Assembly: GCA_964442285.1 (NCBI GenBank)
Contig: CAYTZH010000014.1
Span: 35,415-99,414 of the forward strand
Source of the DNA: CAYTZH01 sp964442285
GTDB lineage: Bacteria; Myxococcota_A; UBA9160; JAFDET01
Direction of reading: 5' to 3'
Length of the DNA: 64,000 nt
Positions 14,931 to 23,160 of this stretch are shown here, piece after piece (position 1 is the stretch's first letter; each line of letters begins with the position of its first letter). The notes beneath the pieces are model-generated. The model did no database searches. It was not told the origin of the DNA and was given only the letters and a program-made list of their open reading frames with translations. Made by a program: the position numbers and the translations under genes.

Positions 14931-16290
14931 CCAGGGCCTTGACGCCGACGTCGTCGTGGTGGGTGCCGGACTGGCCGGACTGGCCACCGCGGCGTCCCTA
15001 CGCGCCGCCGGCGTCTCCCGGGTGGCCGTGCTCGAGCGGGGCGCCGACGTGGCGGCCTTCTGGTCGGGCCACTACGACCGGCTCCAGCTCCACTCTCCCT
15101 GGCACGACCTTCCCCACGACGGCGGCCTGCGCAGGCGCTGGCGGGCCTTCCTGCGCCGGGACGAGCTGGTTGCCTACCTGCAGGCCTACGCCAAGCACCA
15201 CGACCTCTACCCGCTGCTGAGCGTCGGCCAGGCGGTGGAGCGGGTGGCGCGCGAGGGCGACCGCTGGACCGTGGAGACCGCGACCCACCGCTTCCGCGCG
15301 CCCTTCGTCGCCGTGGCGACCGGGGCCCAGCGCGTGCCCCACGTGCCCGAGATTCCCGGACGGGAGGTCTTCCGCGGGGAGGTCGTCCACAGCCGCGCCT
15401 ACCGCAACGCCCACCCCTACCGGGGTCGGCGCGTGCTCGTGGTGGGGAGCGGCAACTCGGCCGCCGAGATCGCCTTGGAGCTGGCGGAGCGCGGCGCGGC
15501 CGCGGTCTCGCTCTGGGTCCGCGCGCCCCGACACTTCATCTCGCTGCGCGGCTTCAAGGCGCTGGCCCCCATCGCCCGCTGGGTGGGCTGGGACTTCAGC
15601 GAGCGCATGAAGCTGCGCTACCACGCCATCGACCGGAGCCAGCCCGCCTTCCGCCGGGCCCTGGAGCGGCGGGACCGGCTCTTCCGACACCTGAGCCTGG
15701 ATCTCGCGCGCTTCGGCATCCGCAAGCCCGCGGACGGTCCCATGGTGCAGATGTACACCCGGGGGCGCGTGCCGGTCTTCGACCAGGGCACCGTGCCGCT
15801 CATCCGCGCCGGCCGGATCCGGGTCGTCGACGGCAACGAGCGCCCGCTGGTCCGCTTCACGCCCGGGGGCCTGCAGCTCGGCGACCGCGAGGAGCGCTTC
15901 GATGCGGTGGTGTTGGCGACGGGCTTCCGCGCCGGTCTCCGCGAGTTCCTGTCGGATGCCGAGCGCCTGCTCGCCTTCGACGCAGGCCTGGGCGACCACC
16001 TGCCGCGCACGAACCTCCGCTGCCGGTCGAGCGTCGAGCCCGGCCTCTTCTTCCCGGGCTTCGACCTCACCCCCATCGGCGGCCTCAGCCTGGGTCTCTG
16101 GGGCTGGGAGGTGGGCCAGGAGATCGCCCGCCTCCTCCAGGCCACCCGGTCGCCCGGACCGGGTCTGCTGGAGGCATCGACGCCACGGGCACTGCCGACG
16201 CCAGCGGCAGCTCAGAGCGGCGGGATGCCGAGCCGCTCGCCGTGCGCCGCCAGGTACTCGCGCACCGCCCGCTCGGTCTCGGCGTCGTAG
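14878..16290 (+). CDS. Flavin-containing monooxygenase
   Basis: 470 aa, GTG start overlapping the Lgt-like gene by 53 bp. FAD site VVVGAGLAGLATA (G29, G31, G34), the FMO/Baeyer-Villiger fingerprint F165-R-G-x3-H171-x3-Y175, and the NADPH site VVGSGNSAAEIA (G190-A195) are all present, plus VVLATGFRAGL and the closing GGLSLGLWGWEVGQEIARLL. It would oxygenate a small organic substrate using NADPH. The last 26 codons run over the 3' end of the SnoaL-like gene on the other strand (16212-16290), and an 8-bp stem hairpin at 16144-16164 may end transcription there. Only the overlap length is unusual. Confidence 0.85.
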   Translation: MGSREAACPSTSAGTASSQGLDADVVVVGAGLAGLATAASLRAAGVSRVAVLERGADVAAFWSGHYDRLQLHSPWHDLPHDGGLRRRWRAFLRRDELVAYLQAYAKHHDLYPLLSVGQAVERVAREGDRWTVETATHRFRAPFVAVATGAQRVPHVPEIPGREVFRGEVVHSRAYRNAHPYRGRRVLVVGSGNSAAEIALELAERGAAAVSLWVRAPRHFISLRGFKALAPIARWVGWDFSERMKLRYHAIDRSQPAFRRALERRDRLFRHLSLDLARFGIRKPADGPMVQMYTRGRVPVFDQGTVPLIRAGRIRVVDGNERPLVRFTPGGLQLGDREERFDAVVLATGFRAGLREFLSDAERLLAFDAGLGDHLPRTNLRCRSSVEPGLFFPGFDLTPIGGLSLGLWGWEVGQEIARLLQATRSPGPGLLEASTPRALPTPAAAQSGGMPSRSPCAARYSRTARSVSAS

Positions 16291-16658
16291 GCGTCCGCCA
16301 GGTGGACGATCCGGTCGCCGTCGAAGCGGACCGTCTCCTCGAGCTCGAAGGCGAGCCCCGGCAGGCCGTCCGCGGTGTAGCGGGCCACGCCCTTCACCCA
16401 GACCTCGTTGCCCTTCTCGACGGGGCCCTCGAGCAGCTCCACCGTGCGGCTGGCGAACCTTCGGTCGAAATCGTCGAGCACCCGCTTGAAGTAGGCGAGG
16501 ATGGCAGCACGGCCCTCGAAGCGGCCGCCCAGGGGCGGGCCGATGGGGACCTCGTACACCGCCTCCTCGTGGAAGAACGGCTCGACCAGGCTCCAGTCGT
16601 CGGTCTCGACGGCCTTCTCGAAGGCGGCGGCGTAGGCGGCGAATCGCGCGATGGACAT
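16212..16658 (-). CDS. SnoaL-like / NTF2-fold protein
   Basis: 148 aa, ATG 16658 with GGAG upstream. Cone-shaped NTF2-like fold is suggested by AAAFEKAVETDDWSLVEPFFHEEAVYEV, FEGRAAILAYFKRVLDDFDRRF and FDGDRIVHLADAYDAE. Members are polyketide cyclases, steroid isomerases or small ligand-binding proteins; catalytic residues vary and no clear set is visible. Lies 50 bp downstream of the enoyl-CoA hydratase on the same strand, which suggests joint use in CoA-linked degradation. Its 3' end overlaps the convergent monooxygenase by 79 bp. Confidence 0.8.
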   Translation of the reverse strand: MSIARFAAYAAAFEKAVETDDWSLVEPFFHEEAVYEVPIGPPLGGRFEGRAAILAYFKRVLDDFDRRFASRTVELLEGPVEKGNEVWVKGVARYTADGLPGLAFELEETVRFDGDRIVHLADAYDAETERAVREYLAAHGERLGIPPL

Positions 16659-16708
16659 GGGGCTCCTCCGGGCGCGCGCGGTGCGCCTACGCTAACAGCG
16701 ATCGCGGG

Positions 16709-17512
16709 TCAGCGCCCCTGGAACGCCGGCTTGCGCTTCTCCAGGAACGCGCGCGGCCCCTCGGCAGCGTCCTCGGAGGCCATGACCTGCATGCCGTGCC
16801 GCTGCTCGATGGCGAACGCCTCCTCCTCGGACAGGGTCTCGGTGGCGCGCAGGGTGGCGAGGATGCCCTTCACCGCCAGCGGCCCGTTGTCGGCGATGCG
16901 CCGGGCGATCTCGCGGGCCTTGGCCAGCGCCTGGCCGTCGGGCACGACGTGGTTCACGAGCCCGAGCGCGTGGGCGCGGCGCGCGGGCATGTCCTCGCCG
17001 GCGAGGAGCATCTCGGCCGCGATGGCGTACGGGATCTGGCGCCGCAGCCGCACCGCGGAGCCGGCCATGGGGAAGAGTCCGCGCTGGACCTCGGTCACGC
17101 CGAACATGGCGCTCTCGCCGGCGACGCGGATGTCGGTGCCCTGGAGCACCTCGGTCCCGCCCGCCCGGGCGAAGCCCTCGGCGGCGAGGATCACGGGCTT
17201 GGTGGGGCGGTAGGTCTTGAGCCAGCCCCCGTAGATCACCGCGGGCTCCTTCATCACCCGCTCCATGAACGGGTTCTCGGGAACGCCCTTGCGAAGGCGG
17301 CCGATCTCCGCGAGGTCCATGCCCGCGCAGAAGGTGTCGCCCCTGCCCGTGAGGATCGCGACCCGCAGCGCGTCGTCCTCGTCGAGCCGCACCCAGGCGT
17401 CGTACATCCGGCACATCATCTCGGAGTTGACGGCGTTCTTCTTCTCGGGCCGGTTCAGGGTGACGGTGAGGACGTGGCCGTCCTGCTCGACGAGAACGAG
17501 GGGCTCGGACAT
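16709..17512 (-). CDS. Enoyl-CoA hydratase/isomerase family protein (crotonase)
   Basis: 267 aa from ATG 17512, with GGGAGA at the right distance; the open frame upstream (to 17575) carries the promoter palindrome instead. Crotonase features: TLNRPEKKNAVNSEM, the oxyanion-hole segment TGRGDTFCAGMDL, FARAGGTEVLQGTDIRVAGESAMFGVTEVQRGLFP, LLAGEDMPARRAHALGLVNHVV. A Glu in TEVQRG sits where one catalytic acid is expected; the usual first Glu position is harder to assign, so hydratase versus isomerase or other crotonase activity is open. Probably cotranscribed with the SnoaL-like gene and controlled by the palindrome at 17548. Confidence 0.85.
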   Translation of the reverse strand: MSEPLVLVEQDGHVLTVTLNRPEKKNAVNSEMMCRMYDAWVRLDEDDALRVAILTGRGDTFCAGMDLAEIGRLRKGVPENPFMERVMKEPAVIYGGWLKTYRPTKPVILAAEGFARAGGTEVLQGTDIRVAGESAMFGVTEVQRGLFPMAGSAVRLRRQIPYAIAAEMLLAGEDMPARRAHALGLVNHVVPDGQALAKAREIARRIADNGPLAVKGILATLRATETLSEEEAFAIEQRHGMQVMASEDAAEGPRAFLEKRKPAFQGR

Positions 17513-17547
17513 GGCATCTCCCGGGTAGCGCAACAGGCGCCGTGCAT

Positions 17548-17567
17548 GGGTAGAACACGTTCCACCC
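17548..17567. promoter_or_regulatory. Palindromic operator-like site, GGGTAGAAC-AC-GTTCCACCC
   Basis: Two 9-bp arms with one mismatch and a 2-nt spacer, 36 bp upstream of the enoyl-CoA hydratase start. The core fits TnnAACnnGTTnnA exactly, the pattern of KstR-type TetR repressors. It resembles the site at 10522-10541, implying one regulator for both. It lies in the divergent region (17513-17670) shared with the alpha/beta hydrolase. Confidence 0.6.
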
Positions 17568-17670
17568 GGGTGCAAAGCCCGGCGCAGCCCCGCGCGATCT
17601 GTCTGCGGGCCGTCCCCGCGAGCCCCCGCCGGGCTCTACACTTCCCGGGGCATCCGCCGATGGGAGAGAC

Positions 17671-18675
17671 GTGAGGGGACCCTTCCGCGACGCCGCGCGC
17701 GGGCTGCACCAGGACCCGCGTACGGTGCAGACCGCCGACGGGCAGCGCCTGGCCCTGATCGAGCTGACCGACCCGAAGACGCCCGCCGAGAAGGCGGCGG
17801 AGGGCCCGGTCTTCCTGCTGGTGCACGGCTTCGGCCAGAACCGGCTCGGCTTCACCCTGGGCGGCCTGCCCCGGGAGCTGCTGGCCCGGGGCGCGCGGGT
17901 GTTCCTGGCCGAGCTGCGGGGGCACGGGGCGAGCCGCTCGCGGAGCCAGGCGCCCTGGAGCCTGGCCCAGCTGCTCGACGACGACTGCCCGGCGCTGCTC
18001 GAGGGCGTGGCCGACTGGAGCGGCAGCCGGCGGGTCCACTGGATCGGCCACTCCCTGGGCGGCCTGCTGGGGATCGCCCTGCTCGGACGAGGGGCCGCCC
18101 TGGCCTCGCTCACGACCCTCGCCTCGCCGGTGCAGATCGGCGCCTGCAGCCCGCTCGTCCGCCTGGCCTCGGTCTTCGCGGGTCCCCTCGCCTCGGTGGC
18201 GCCCCGCGGTCGGTGGGTGCCGATGAACCACCTCCTCGGGCTGCTCTCCGGGCCGCTCTCCCGCGAGGCTACCTGGGGCGGCCACCGGCTGCTCCAGCGG
18301 GCCGCCGGCCTGGCCAACCCCGCCCAGGCGGAGCCGCCCGCGCTGGCGCGGATCCTGGCCTCGGCGGAGCCCGAGTCGCCGCGCGTCTTTCTCGAGCTGG
18401 CGCGCAACGCGGTCCTGGCCCGCTCCCGCCTCGCCGACGTGGACCTGGTGCAGGCGCTGCGCGGCTCGGACGTCCCCGCGGCCGCCGTCGTGGGAACGGC
18501 CGACTCCCTCGCGCCGCCGCAGGCCGTCGCGCCGTTCCGGGGCTCGGAGCACCGCGGACCGCGCCTGGTGATCGAGATCGAGGGTGGCACCCACCTCGAT
18601 GCCGCCATGGGCTACCACGTCCCGGAGACGCTGCACCGGGTCTGGCGCTTCCTGGAGGCGTCGGGCGCGCTGTAG
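17671..18675 (+). CDS. Alpha/beta hydrolase
   Basis: 334 aa, GTG start with GGGAGAG upstream. Alpha/beta-hydrolase signs: FLLVHGFGQNRLGF (oxyanion loop), LAELRGHGASRSRS, the nucleophile elbow G-H-S128-L-G-G, AAVVGTADSLAPP with the likely acid Asp, and GGTHLDAAM with the catalytic His. Substrate cannot be told; esterase or lipase-like. Divergent from the crotonase gene with the palindrome in between, so it might share that control. Confidence 0.83.
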   Translation: MRGPFRDAARGLHQDPRTVQTADGQRLALIELTDPKTPAEKAAEGPVFLLVHGFGQNRLGFTLGGLPRELLARGARVFLAELRGHGASRSRSQAPWSLAQLLDDDCPALLEGVADWSGSRRVHWIGHSLGGLLGIALLGRGAALASLTTLASPVQIGACSPLVRLASVFAGPLASVAPRGRWVPMNHLLGLLSGPLSREATWGGHRLLQRAAGLANPAQAEPPALARILASAEPESPRVFLELARNAVLARSRLADVDLVQALRGSDVPAAAVVGTADSLAPPQAVAPFRGSEHRGPRLVIEIEGGTHLDAAMGYHVPETLHRVWRFLEASGAL

Positions 18676-18696
18676 ACGCGGGGAGCGGACCGCCGC

Positions 18697-19206
18697 TCAG
18701 GCGACCGCCTCCAGCACGAGATTGCGCTCGCGGCTCGCCCAGGCCGCGAAGAGCAGCACCGTGGTGAGCACCATGACGCCCTGCCCCACCTGCAGGTGGG
18801 CCATCTCGAAGTGCTCGGACGCCCGCAGCACCACCACGGTGAGCACCACCAGCCGCACCAGATTGAGGGCGACCAGGGCGCCGAGCGCCGCCACGATCCC
18901 CGGCAGCACCCGCGGCGAGCGCCGTCCGGGGAAGGCCAGCACCGCTGCGAGGAAGACGGCGAGCAGGGAGATCCCGTCGCAGTCGGGCACGATCTGCACC
19001 GCGCCCTCGCGCGCGATCACCTGGCTGCCCTCCACCCGCGCCTCGATGCCGAGGCCGTTCACCAGGGCGCCCGTGGCGTGGGCCAGCCCCACGCAGAGGG
19101 GCTCGCGGAGGTGCTTCACCGTCCACGGGGTGCTGATGGCGAAGCCCAGCACGGCCAGGGCGAGGGCGAAGAGGAGCATGAAGCGCAGCCACGGTCGTCG
19201 CGACAC
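18697..19206 (-). CDS. Exosortase/archaeosortase-like membrane protease-transpeptidase
   Basis: 169 aa, short member of the exosortase/archaeosortase family (compare XrtH-size proteins). Four to five TM helices. The catalytic triad pattern is readable: Cys76 in QIVPDCDGISLLAVFLAAVLAFP, Arg118 in ALNLVRLVVLTVV and His137 in FEMAHLQVGQGVMVLTT. These enzymes cut and re-anchor proteins with a C-terminal signal of motif + TM + Arg cluster. A protein with such a tail is encoded at 28664-31918. The gene follows an amidohydrolase lipoprotein by 32 bp on the same strand. Family call is good; partner assignment is inference. Confidence 0.78.
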   Translation of the reverse strand: MSRRPWLRFMLLFALALAVLGFAISTPWTVKHLREPLCVGLAHATGALVNGLGIEARVEGSQVIAREGAVQIVPDCDGISLLAVFLAAVLAFPGRRSPRVLPGIVAALGALVALNLVRLVVLTVVVLRASEHFEMAHLQVGQGVMVLTTVLLFAAWASRERNLVLEAVA

Positions 19207-19238
19207 GCCGTTCTCCTACCGCAGCGGGAGCGCGGGCG

Positions 19239-20933
19239 CTAGCGCTCTTCCCGTTGGTACACCGAGCGTCCACCGACGACGGTCTCGAGGACCGAGATCG
19301 CCGCCAGCTCCGACGGGGCGGTCTCGAGGGGCGAGCGCGCGAGGATCACGAGATCCGCGAGCTTTCCGACCTCGAGGGAGCCCTTCTCCGCCTCCTCGAA
19401 GTGCTGCCAGGCCGCGTCGATGGTGATGGCCCGCAGGGCCTGCTCCACGGTCAGGCGCTGGTCGGGACCGAGCACGAAGCCGCTGCGGGTGCGGCGCTCC
19501 ACCGCCGACGCCACCAGGCGCAGCGGCTCGAGGGGCACCACCGGGTCGTCGGCGTGGATCGTGAAGCGGACCCCGTGGCGCAGCGCGCTGTCCGTCGGGC
19601 TCATCCGCGCCGCCCGGGCGGGCCCCATGAACCGGGTCCGGTGTCGGTCGCCCCAGTAGTAGGTGTGGAGCACGAAGAAGCTCGGCACCACGTCCAGGGC
19701 CGCCATCCGCGCGAGCTGATCCTCCCGGGCCATCTGGGCGTGCACGATCACGTGGCGCGCGTCCTCGCGCGGCGCGGCGGCCTGGGCGGCCTCGAAGGCG
19801 TCGAGGATGTCGTCGATGGCGGCGTCGCCGTTGCCGTGGACGGCCACCTGCCAGCCGGCGGCGTGGAAGCGCATCACCCGCTCGATCAGGTCCTCGCGCG
19901 CGATCCGGGGATAGCCGCGGTAGGCCGGATCTTCGCCGGGCGGCACGTGGTAGGGCTTGCGGAGGTAGCCCGTGTAGCCCTGGATCGAGCCGTCGGCGAG
20001 CAGCTTGACCGCGCCCCGGCGGACCCGCTCCGGGTCGGGCGGCTCGAAGCGCATCTCGCCCGCGAGGATCCGCTCGCCCACGGACTCCGCGGGCCAGACC
20101 ACGACCCGCAGGGGCAGGAGCCCGAGCCGCGCCAGCCAGTCCAGACCGCGCATCTGCAGCGGCGTGCCGTAGCCGTTCTGCGCCGTGGTGACCCCGGCGG
20201 CGAGGTAGCGCCGGCAGGCCTCGCGCACGATGCGCCAGGCGCCCACCGGACCCGGCTCGAGGAGCCCCTCCACCGGCGCCATCGCGCTCTCCTCGAGCAC
20301 GCCGTCGGGCTCGCCGCTGCCGGGCTCGCGGCGGATGCGGCCGCCCTCGGGATCGGCGCTGTCCGCGTCGAGGCCGAGCTCGGCCAGGGCGCGGCTGTTC
20401 AGGGCGGCCAGGTGGCCGGAGATGTGGAAGGCCACGATCGGGTGGGCGGTCGAGGCGCGGTCGAGGTCGTGGCGAGTGGGATGGCGGCCCTCGGCGAGCA
20501 GGGTGTCGTCGTAGCCCATGCCCAGGATCCACTCCCCGGCCGAGGTCTCCTCCGCCCGCGCAGCGAGCAGCGCCACCACATCGTCGATCCGCTTCGCCGG
20601 CCCGATCGGGGGACTGTTCAGGTTCGCGACCACGGCGTAGACGCCGGCGCCCGGGAAGTGGCCATGGGCGTCGATGAAGCCCGGCAGCAGCGCGCGGCCG
20701 TCGAGCTCCACCACCCGCGCGCCCCGGGCCGCCCCCCAGGACGAGACCGCCGCCGCATCGCCGACGATGGCGATGCGCTCGCCCGCGGTGCCGAGGGCCT
20801 CAGCCACCCGCCCGGCGGTGTCCAGGGTGACGACCGGGCCGCCGCGGTAGACCACGGCGCCGGGCTCGGAGCAGGCCGTGAGGGCCGCGAGCAGCCAGAG
20901 CCAGCAGCTCCGCGATCGGGCGGTCCCGGTCAC
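19239..20933 (-). CDS. YtcJ-like amidohydrolase, predicted lipoprotein
   Basis: 564 aa from GTG 20933, which overlaps the stop of the upstream gene as GTGA. The N-terminus SRSCWLWLLAALTAC gives a lipobox with Cys21. Amidohydrolase_3 features: GRALLPGFIDAHGHFPG (first metal His pair), WILGMGYDDTLL, HISGHLAALNSRALAELGL, VKLLADGSIQGYTGYLRKPY, VAVHGNGDAAIDDILDAF, HVIVHAQMA, FTIHADDPVVPLEPL and the closing GSLEVGKLADLVIL. Proteins of this family hydrolyse amide or ester bonds of unknown natural substrates, here outside the inner membrane. Grouped with the beta-propeller and exosortase-like genes. Confidence 0.85.
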   Translation of the reverse strand: MTGTARSRSCWLWLLAALTACSEPGAVVYRGGPVVTLDTAGRVAEALGTAGERIAIVGDAAAVSSWGAARGARVVELDGRALLPGFIDAHGHFPGAGVYAVVANLNSPPIGPAKRIDDVVALLAARAEETSAGEWILGMGYDDTLLAEGRHPTRHDLDRASTAHPIVAFHISGHLAALNSRALAELGLDADSADPEGGRIRREPGSGEPDGVLEESAMAPVEGLLEPGPVGAWRIVREACRRYLAAGVTTAQNGYGTPLQMRGLDWLARLGLLPLRVVVWPAESVGERILAGEMRFEPPDPERVRRGAVKLLADGSIQGYTGYLRKPYHVPPGEDPAYRGYPRIAREDLIERVMRFHAAGWQVAVHGNGDAAIDDILDAFEAAQAAAPREDARHVIVHAQMAREDQLARMAALDVVPSFFVLHTYYWGDRHRTRFMGPARAARMSPTDSALRHGVRFTIHADDPVVPLEPLRLVASAVERRTRSGFVLGPDQRLTVEQALRAITIDAAWQHFEEAEKGSLEVGKLADLVILARSPLETAPSELAAISVLETVVGGRSVYQREER

Positions 20934-22042
20934 GGCGCTGCCGGCAACCGGTCCAGGGGCAGGCGCGCCATCCGGATGTCGGTGGCCAGGAACATGCCCA
21001 GGAGCCAGGGATAGTCCCGGTCGACCCGACTCGTGTAGTAGTCCACGTAGAGGTGCCCCTCGCGCTTCACCACACCGGCGTAGGAGGTGTCTCCCGCGCT
21101 CGGCAGGTCGGTGAGCCACTCGATCCGCTCGGGCGTGAGCCGGAACAGCGAGGTGCGCTTGCGGCTGAAGGAGCCGCCGAGCCGGGTGAAGGGACCGCGC
21201 GATCCCGGCTGGAAGCGCGCCACCGCGTAGACCTCGTCGCCGTGCCGGAACAGGACCGGCCCGTCGAGCCGGGTGACGTCGCTGCGGACGGTCGACCACG
21301 CCTCGTAGGGCGGCTCCGCCACCGCCAGCAGCGTGCCGGCGTCCTCGTGCCCCCACAGGCTGTCGGGCCGCACCTCGAGACGCGCGGTCGCCAGCATGCG
21401 GCCATCGGGCAGGAACTCGATGGCGGTCTCGTCGTTGGCGTCGCCCCGGTGGATCTCGGAGACCTGGGTCCAGGTCCGGCCGTCCGTGGAGCGGAGCAGG
21501 ATCGAGGCCCCGTGGGCGTGCCAGTAGGCCGGCACGTACCAGGTGGCTCCGTCGGGCGTCTTGGGCCTCCAGAAGAGCCAGCCCTCGGGCTCGATCGGCT
21601 CGAAGTCGGACCAGCGGACGCCGTCTGCGCTGGTGGCGAGGACCGTGCCCTCGGGCGTGGCGTAGACGCTGTCGTTGGGCAGGGCGTAGAGGAAGAGCCG
21701 CCCGTCCAGGACGACGAGCTTCGGATCGCGGATGTCGAGCCCCGGGACCCGCAGGGTGGCCAGGGTCTCCCAGGCGCGGCCGTCCACGGAGTGCTTCACC
21801 AGCAGCCGCGAGCGGGGCGTCCCCAGGTGGTAGGGCGAGGCCGCGTGGACCAGCAGGAAGCCCTCGCGCCAGGCGATCATGTCGGTGTTCGAGTTGTGCT
21901 CGCCGTCGGCGACCACGTCCCAGGTCTCGATGCCGTAGGCGGGATCCACCCGGGATCCGTTCGGGCGCAGCGCCAGCCAGGCGAACAGGGCCGCGAGCAG
22001 GACGAGGAAGCCGCCGAGGCCGACGGCCAGCGTGCGTAACAC
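20930..22042 (-). CDS. Membrane-anchored sialidase-fold beta-propeller protein
   Basis: 370 aa. GTG 22042 has GGGAGG 8 nt upstream; a GTG at 22075 would add 11 residues that include that site. One N-terminal TM helix (about residues 3-25, GGFLVLLAALFAWLAL) anchors a periplasmic domain with three degenerate Asp-box/BNR-type motifs: SVDGRAWETL, SADGVRWSDF and STDGRTWTQV, spaced as in five- or six-bladed sialidase propellers. Other blades show RDPKLVVLDGRLFLYAL and DGPVLFRHGDEVYAVARF. The Arg triad of true sialidases was not identified, so glycan binding or hydrolysis is possible but not shown. Translationally coupled to the amidohydrolase. Confidence 0.7.
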   Translation of the reverse strand: MLRTLAVGLGGFLVLLAALFAWLALRPNGSRVDPAYGIETWDVVADGEHNSNTDMIAWREGFLLVHAASPYHLGTPRSRLLVKHSVDGRAWETLATLRVPGLDIRDPKLVVLDGRLFLYALPNDSVYATPEGTVLATSADGVRWSDFEPIEPEGWLFWRPKTPDGATWYVPAYWHAHGASILLRSTDGRTWTQVSEIHRGDANDETAIEFLPDGRMLATARLEVRPDSLWGHEDAGTLLAVAEPPYEAWSTVRSDVTRLDGPVLFRHGDEVYAVARFQPGSRGPFTRLGGSFSRKRTSLFRLTPERIEWLTDLPSAGDTSYAGVVKREGHLYVDYYTSRVDRDYPWLLGMFLATDIRMARLPLDRLPAAP

Positions 22043-22333
22043 GAGCGCAACCTCCCGCGGGGCGCAGTTTGACACGAACCGGGGTAGGTGACGAGACGCG
22101 GACGAGGTCGATGGGGCTCCGGAGCGGTGTCGAGGCCGAGAAGCTGCGGATGGCGCGAGCGTGTCGCATCAACGGGACCGGTGACGGCCGACGTCACACA
22201 GCGTTTGATCGACGCCAGAACGTCGTATCCCCTGCGCGAACACGGTCCGATCCGAACAAGAACGCCGTTCTGCGTGCGAAAAGGAGTGAGAACTTCTGGT
22301 GACGCGGTCTTCTCGAGAGCGCCACGGAGGTGC
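22043..22333. other. Lower-GC intergenic region with small inverted repeats
   Basis: This 291-bp gap is visibly richer in A/T than the surroundings and has no convincing gene. It is upstream of the beta-propeller operon and downstream of the transglutaminase-like gene, both on the minus strand. It contains GTGACG-GCCGA-CGTCAC (22181-22197) and AGAAC-GCC-GTTCT (22259-22271), both possible protein-binding sites. No tRNA or clear terminator was found. Confidence 0.5.
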
Positions 22334-23158
22334 CTACGGAGCGGAGGCCGACCCGGCACCCCGCAGGGAGACCACCCGGTCGTCGGCTCTCCCGATGAAG
22401 AGGGGAATGAGCCACCCCTGAAGCCCCGTCAAGCGATCGTCACCGAAGCCGGCGTCGTAGAGGGCCTTCGTGTCGCGATGGACGCCGTAGTCCCGGCCCA
22501 CCAGGTCCGCCACGGAGCCGTCGTCGGCCAGCTGGGAGAAGGCATCGCTGCGGCCGTCCCAGTGCGTCGTCCCGCCCAGGTGGAGCCCGTAGCCCAGACG
22601 GCGACCCTCGCGCTGGAGCCGGGCCCGTGCGGCCTCCTCCAGGGGTCGGTCGACCACGTAGCTGTCCACCCGCACCCAGACGCCGTCGAGGAAGACCTCG
22701 CTGAACGAGTGGTCGACGAACGGCCCCGGGCGCTCGACGAGCCCGTAGAGGATCTCCCGGGAGATCTGGACGAAGTGCTGCCGGGCCGGGATGCCGGCCG
22801 CTCGCAGCAGGGCGACGAACAGCGTCGACTTGGTGTTGCAGTACCCCACCCCGGCCTCGAGCACCTCCGACGCCCGCAGCCGGTAAAAGCCGCGGGTCCA
22901 GCCGAAGCGGATCTCGTCGCGGACGAAGTCGTGGATCCGGACCGCCCGCTCCCGCGGGCTCGCAGCGTCGCCGACGATCCGCCGGGCCGCCTCGCGGACG
23001 GCCGGGGCGTCCCGGTCCACCAACGGGGTGGCCTCGAGCCAGCGCGCCATCTCCTTGGCGGCGGCCGCCTGGGCTGCGGCCGGCGGGGCGGCCAGGGCCG
23101 CATCGTGCGGGGCGGCCACCAGGGCCGGCAGGGCGAAGGCGGTCAGCCAGGTGCGCAT
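22334..23158 (-). CDS. Secreted transglutaminase-like superfamily protein
   Basis: 274 aa from ATG 23158, 2 bp after the stop of pgl. Signal peptide MRTWLTAFALPALVAAPHDAAL. Transglutaminase core triad is visible: Cys107 in VGYCNTKSTLFVALLRAAGIPAR, His150 in FVDHSFSEVFLDGVWV and Asp165 in VDSYVVD. Preceded by IHDFVRDEIRFGW, the usual helix before the Cys loop. Bacterial members are often cysteine proteases or amidases rather than cross-linking enzymes. Exported to the periplasm; role unknown. Its coupling to pgl looks positional rather than functional. Confidence 0.83.
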   Translation of the reverse strand: MRTWLTAFALPALVAAPHDAALAAPPAAAQAAAAKEMARWLEATPLVDRDAPAVREAARRIVGDAASPRERAVRIHDFVRDEIRFGWTRGFYRLRASEVLEAGVGYCNTKSTLFVALLRAAGIPARQHFVQISREILYGLVERPGPFVDHSFSEVFLDGVWVRVDSYVVDRPLEEAARARLQREGRRLGYGLHLGGTTHWDGRSDAFSQLADDGSVADLVGRDYGVHRDTKALYDAGFGDDRLTGLQGWLIPLFIGRADDRVVSLRGAGSASAP

Positions 23159-23160
23159 CC

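Noticed and set aside
16212..16290. Frameshift or misassembly at the overlapping 3' ends of the monooxygenase and SnoaL-like genes
   Set aside because: Both reading frames remain intact up to their stops, and the overlapping part of the monooxygenase lies beyond its conserved domain.
22259..22271. AGAAC-GCC-GTTCT as a third member of the TAGAAC palindrome group
   Set aside because: Spacer is 3 nt instead of the 2-4-nt symmetric core seen in the others, flanks do not match and its distance to the next start is over 200 bp.
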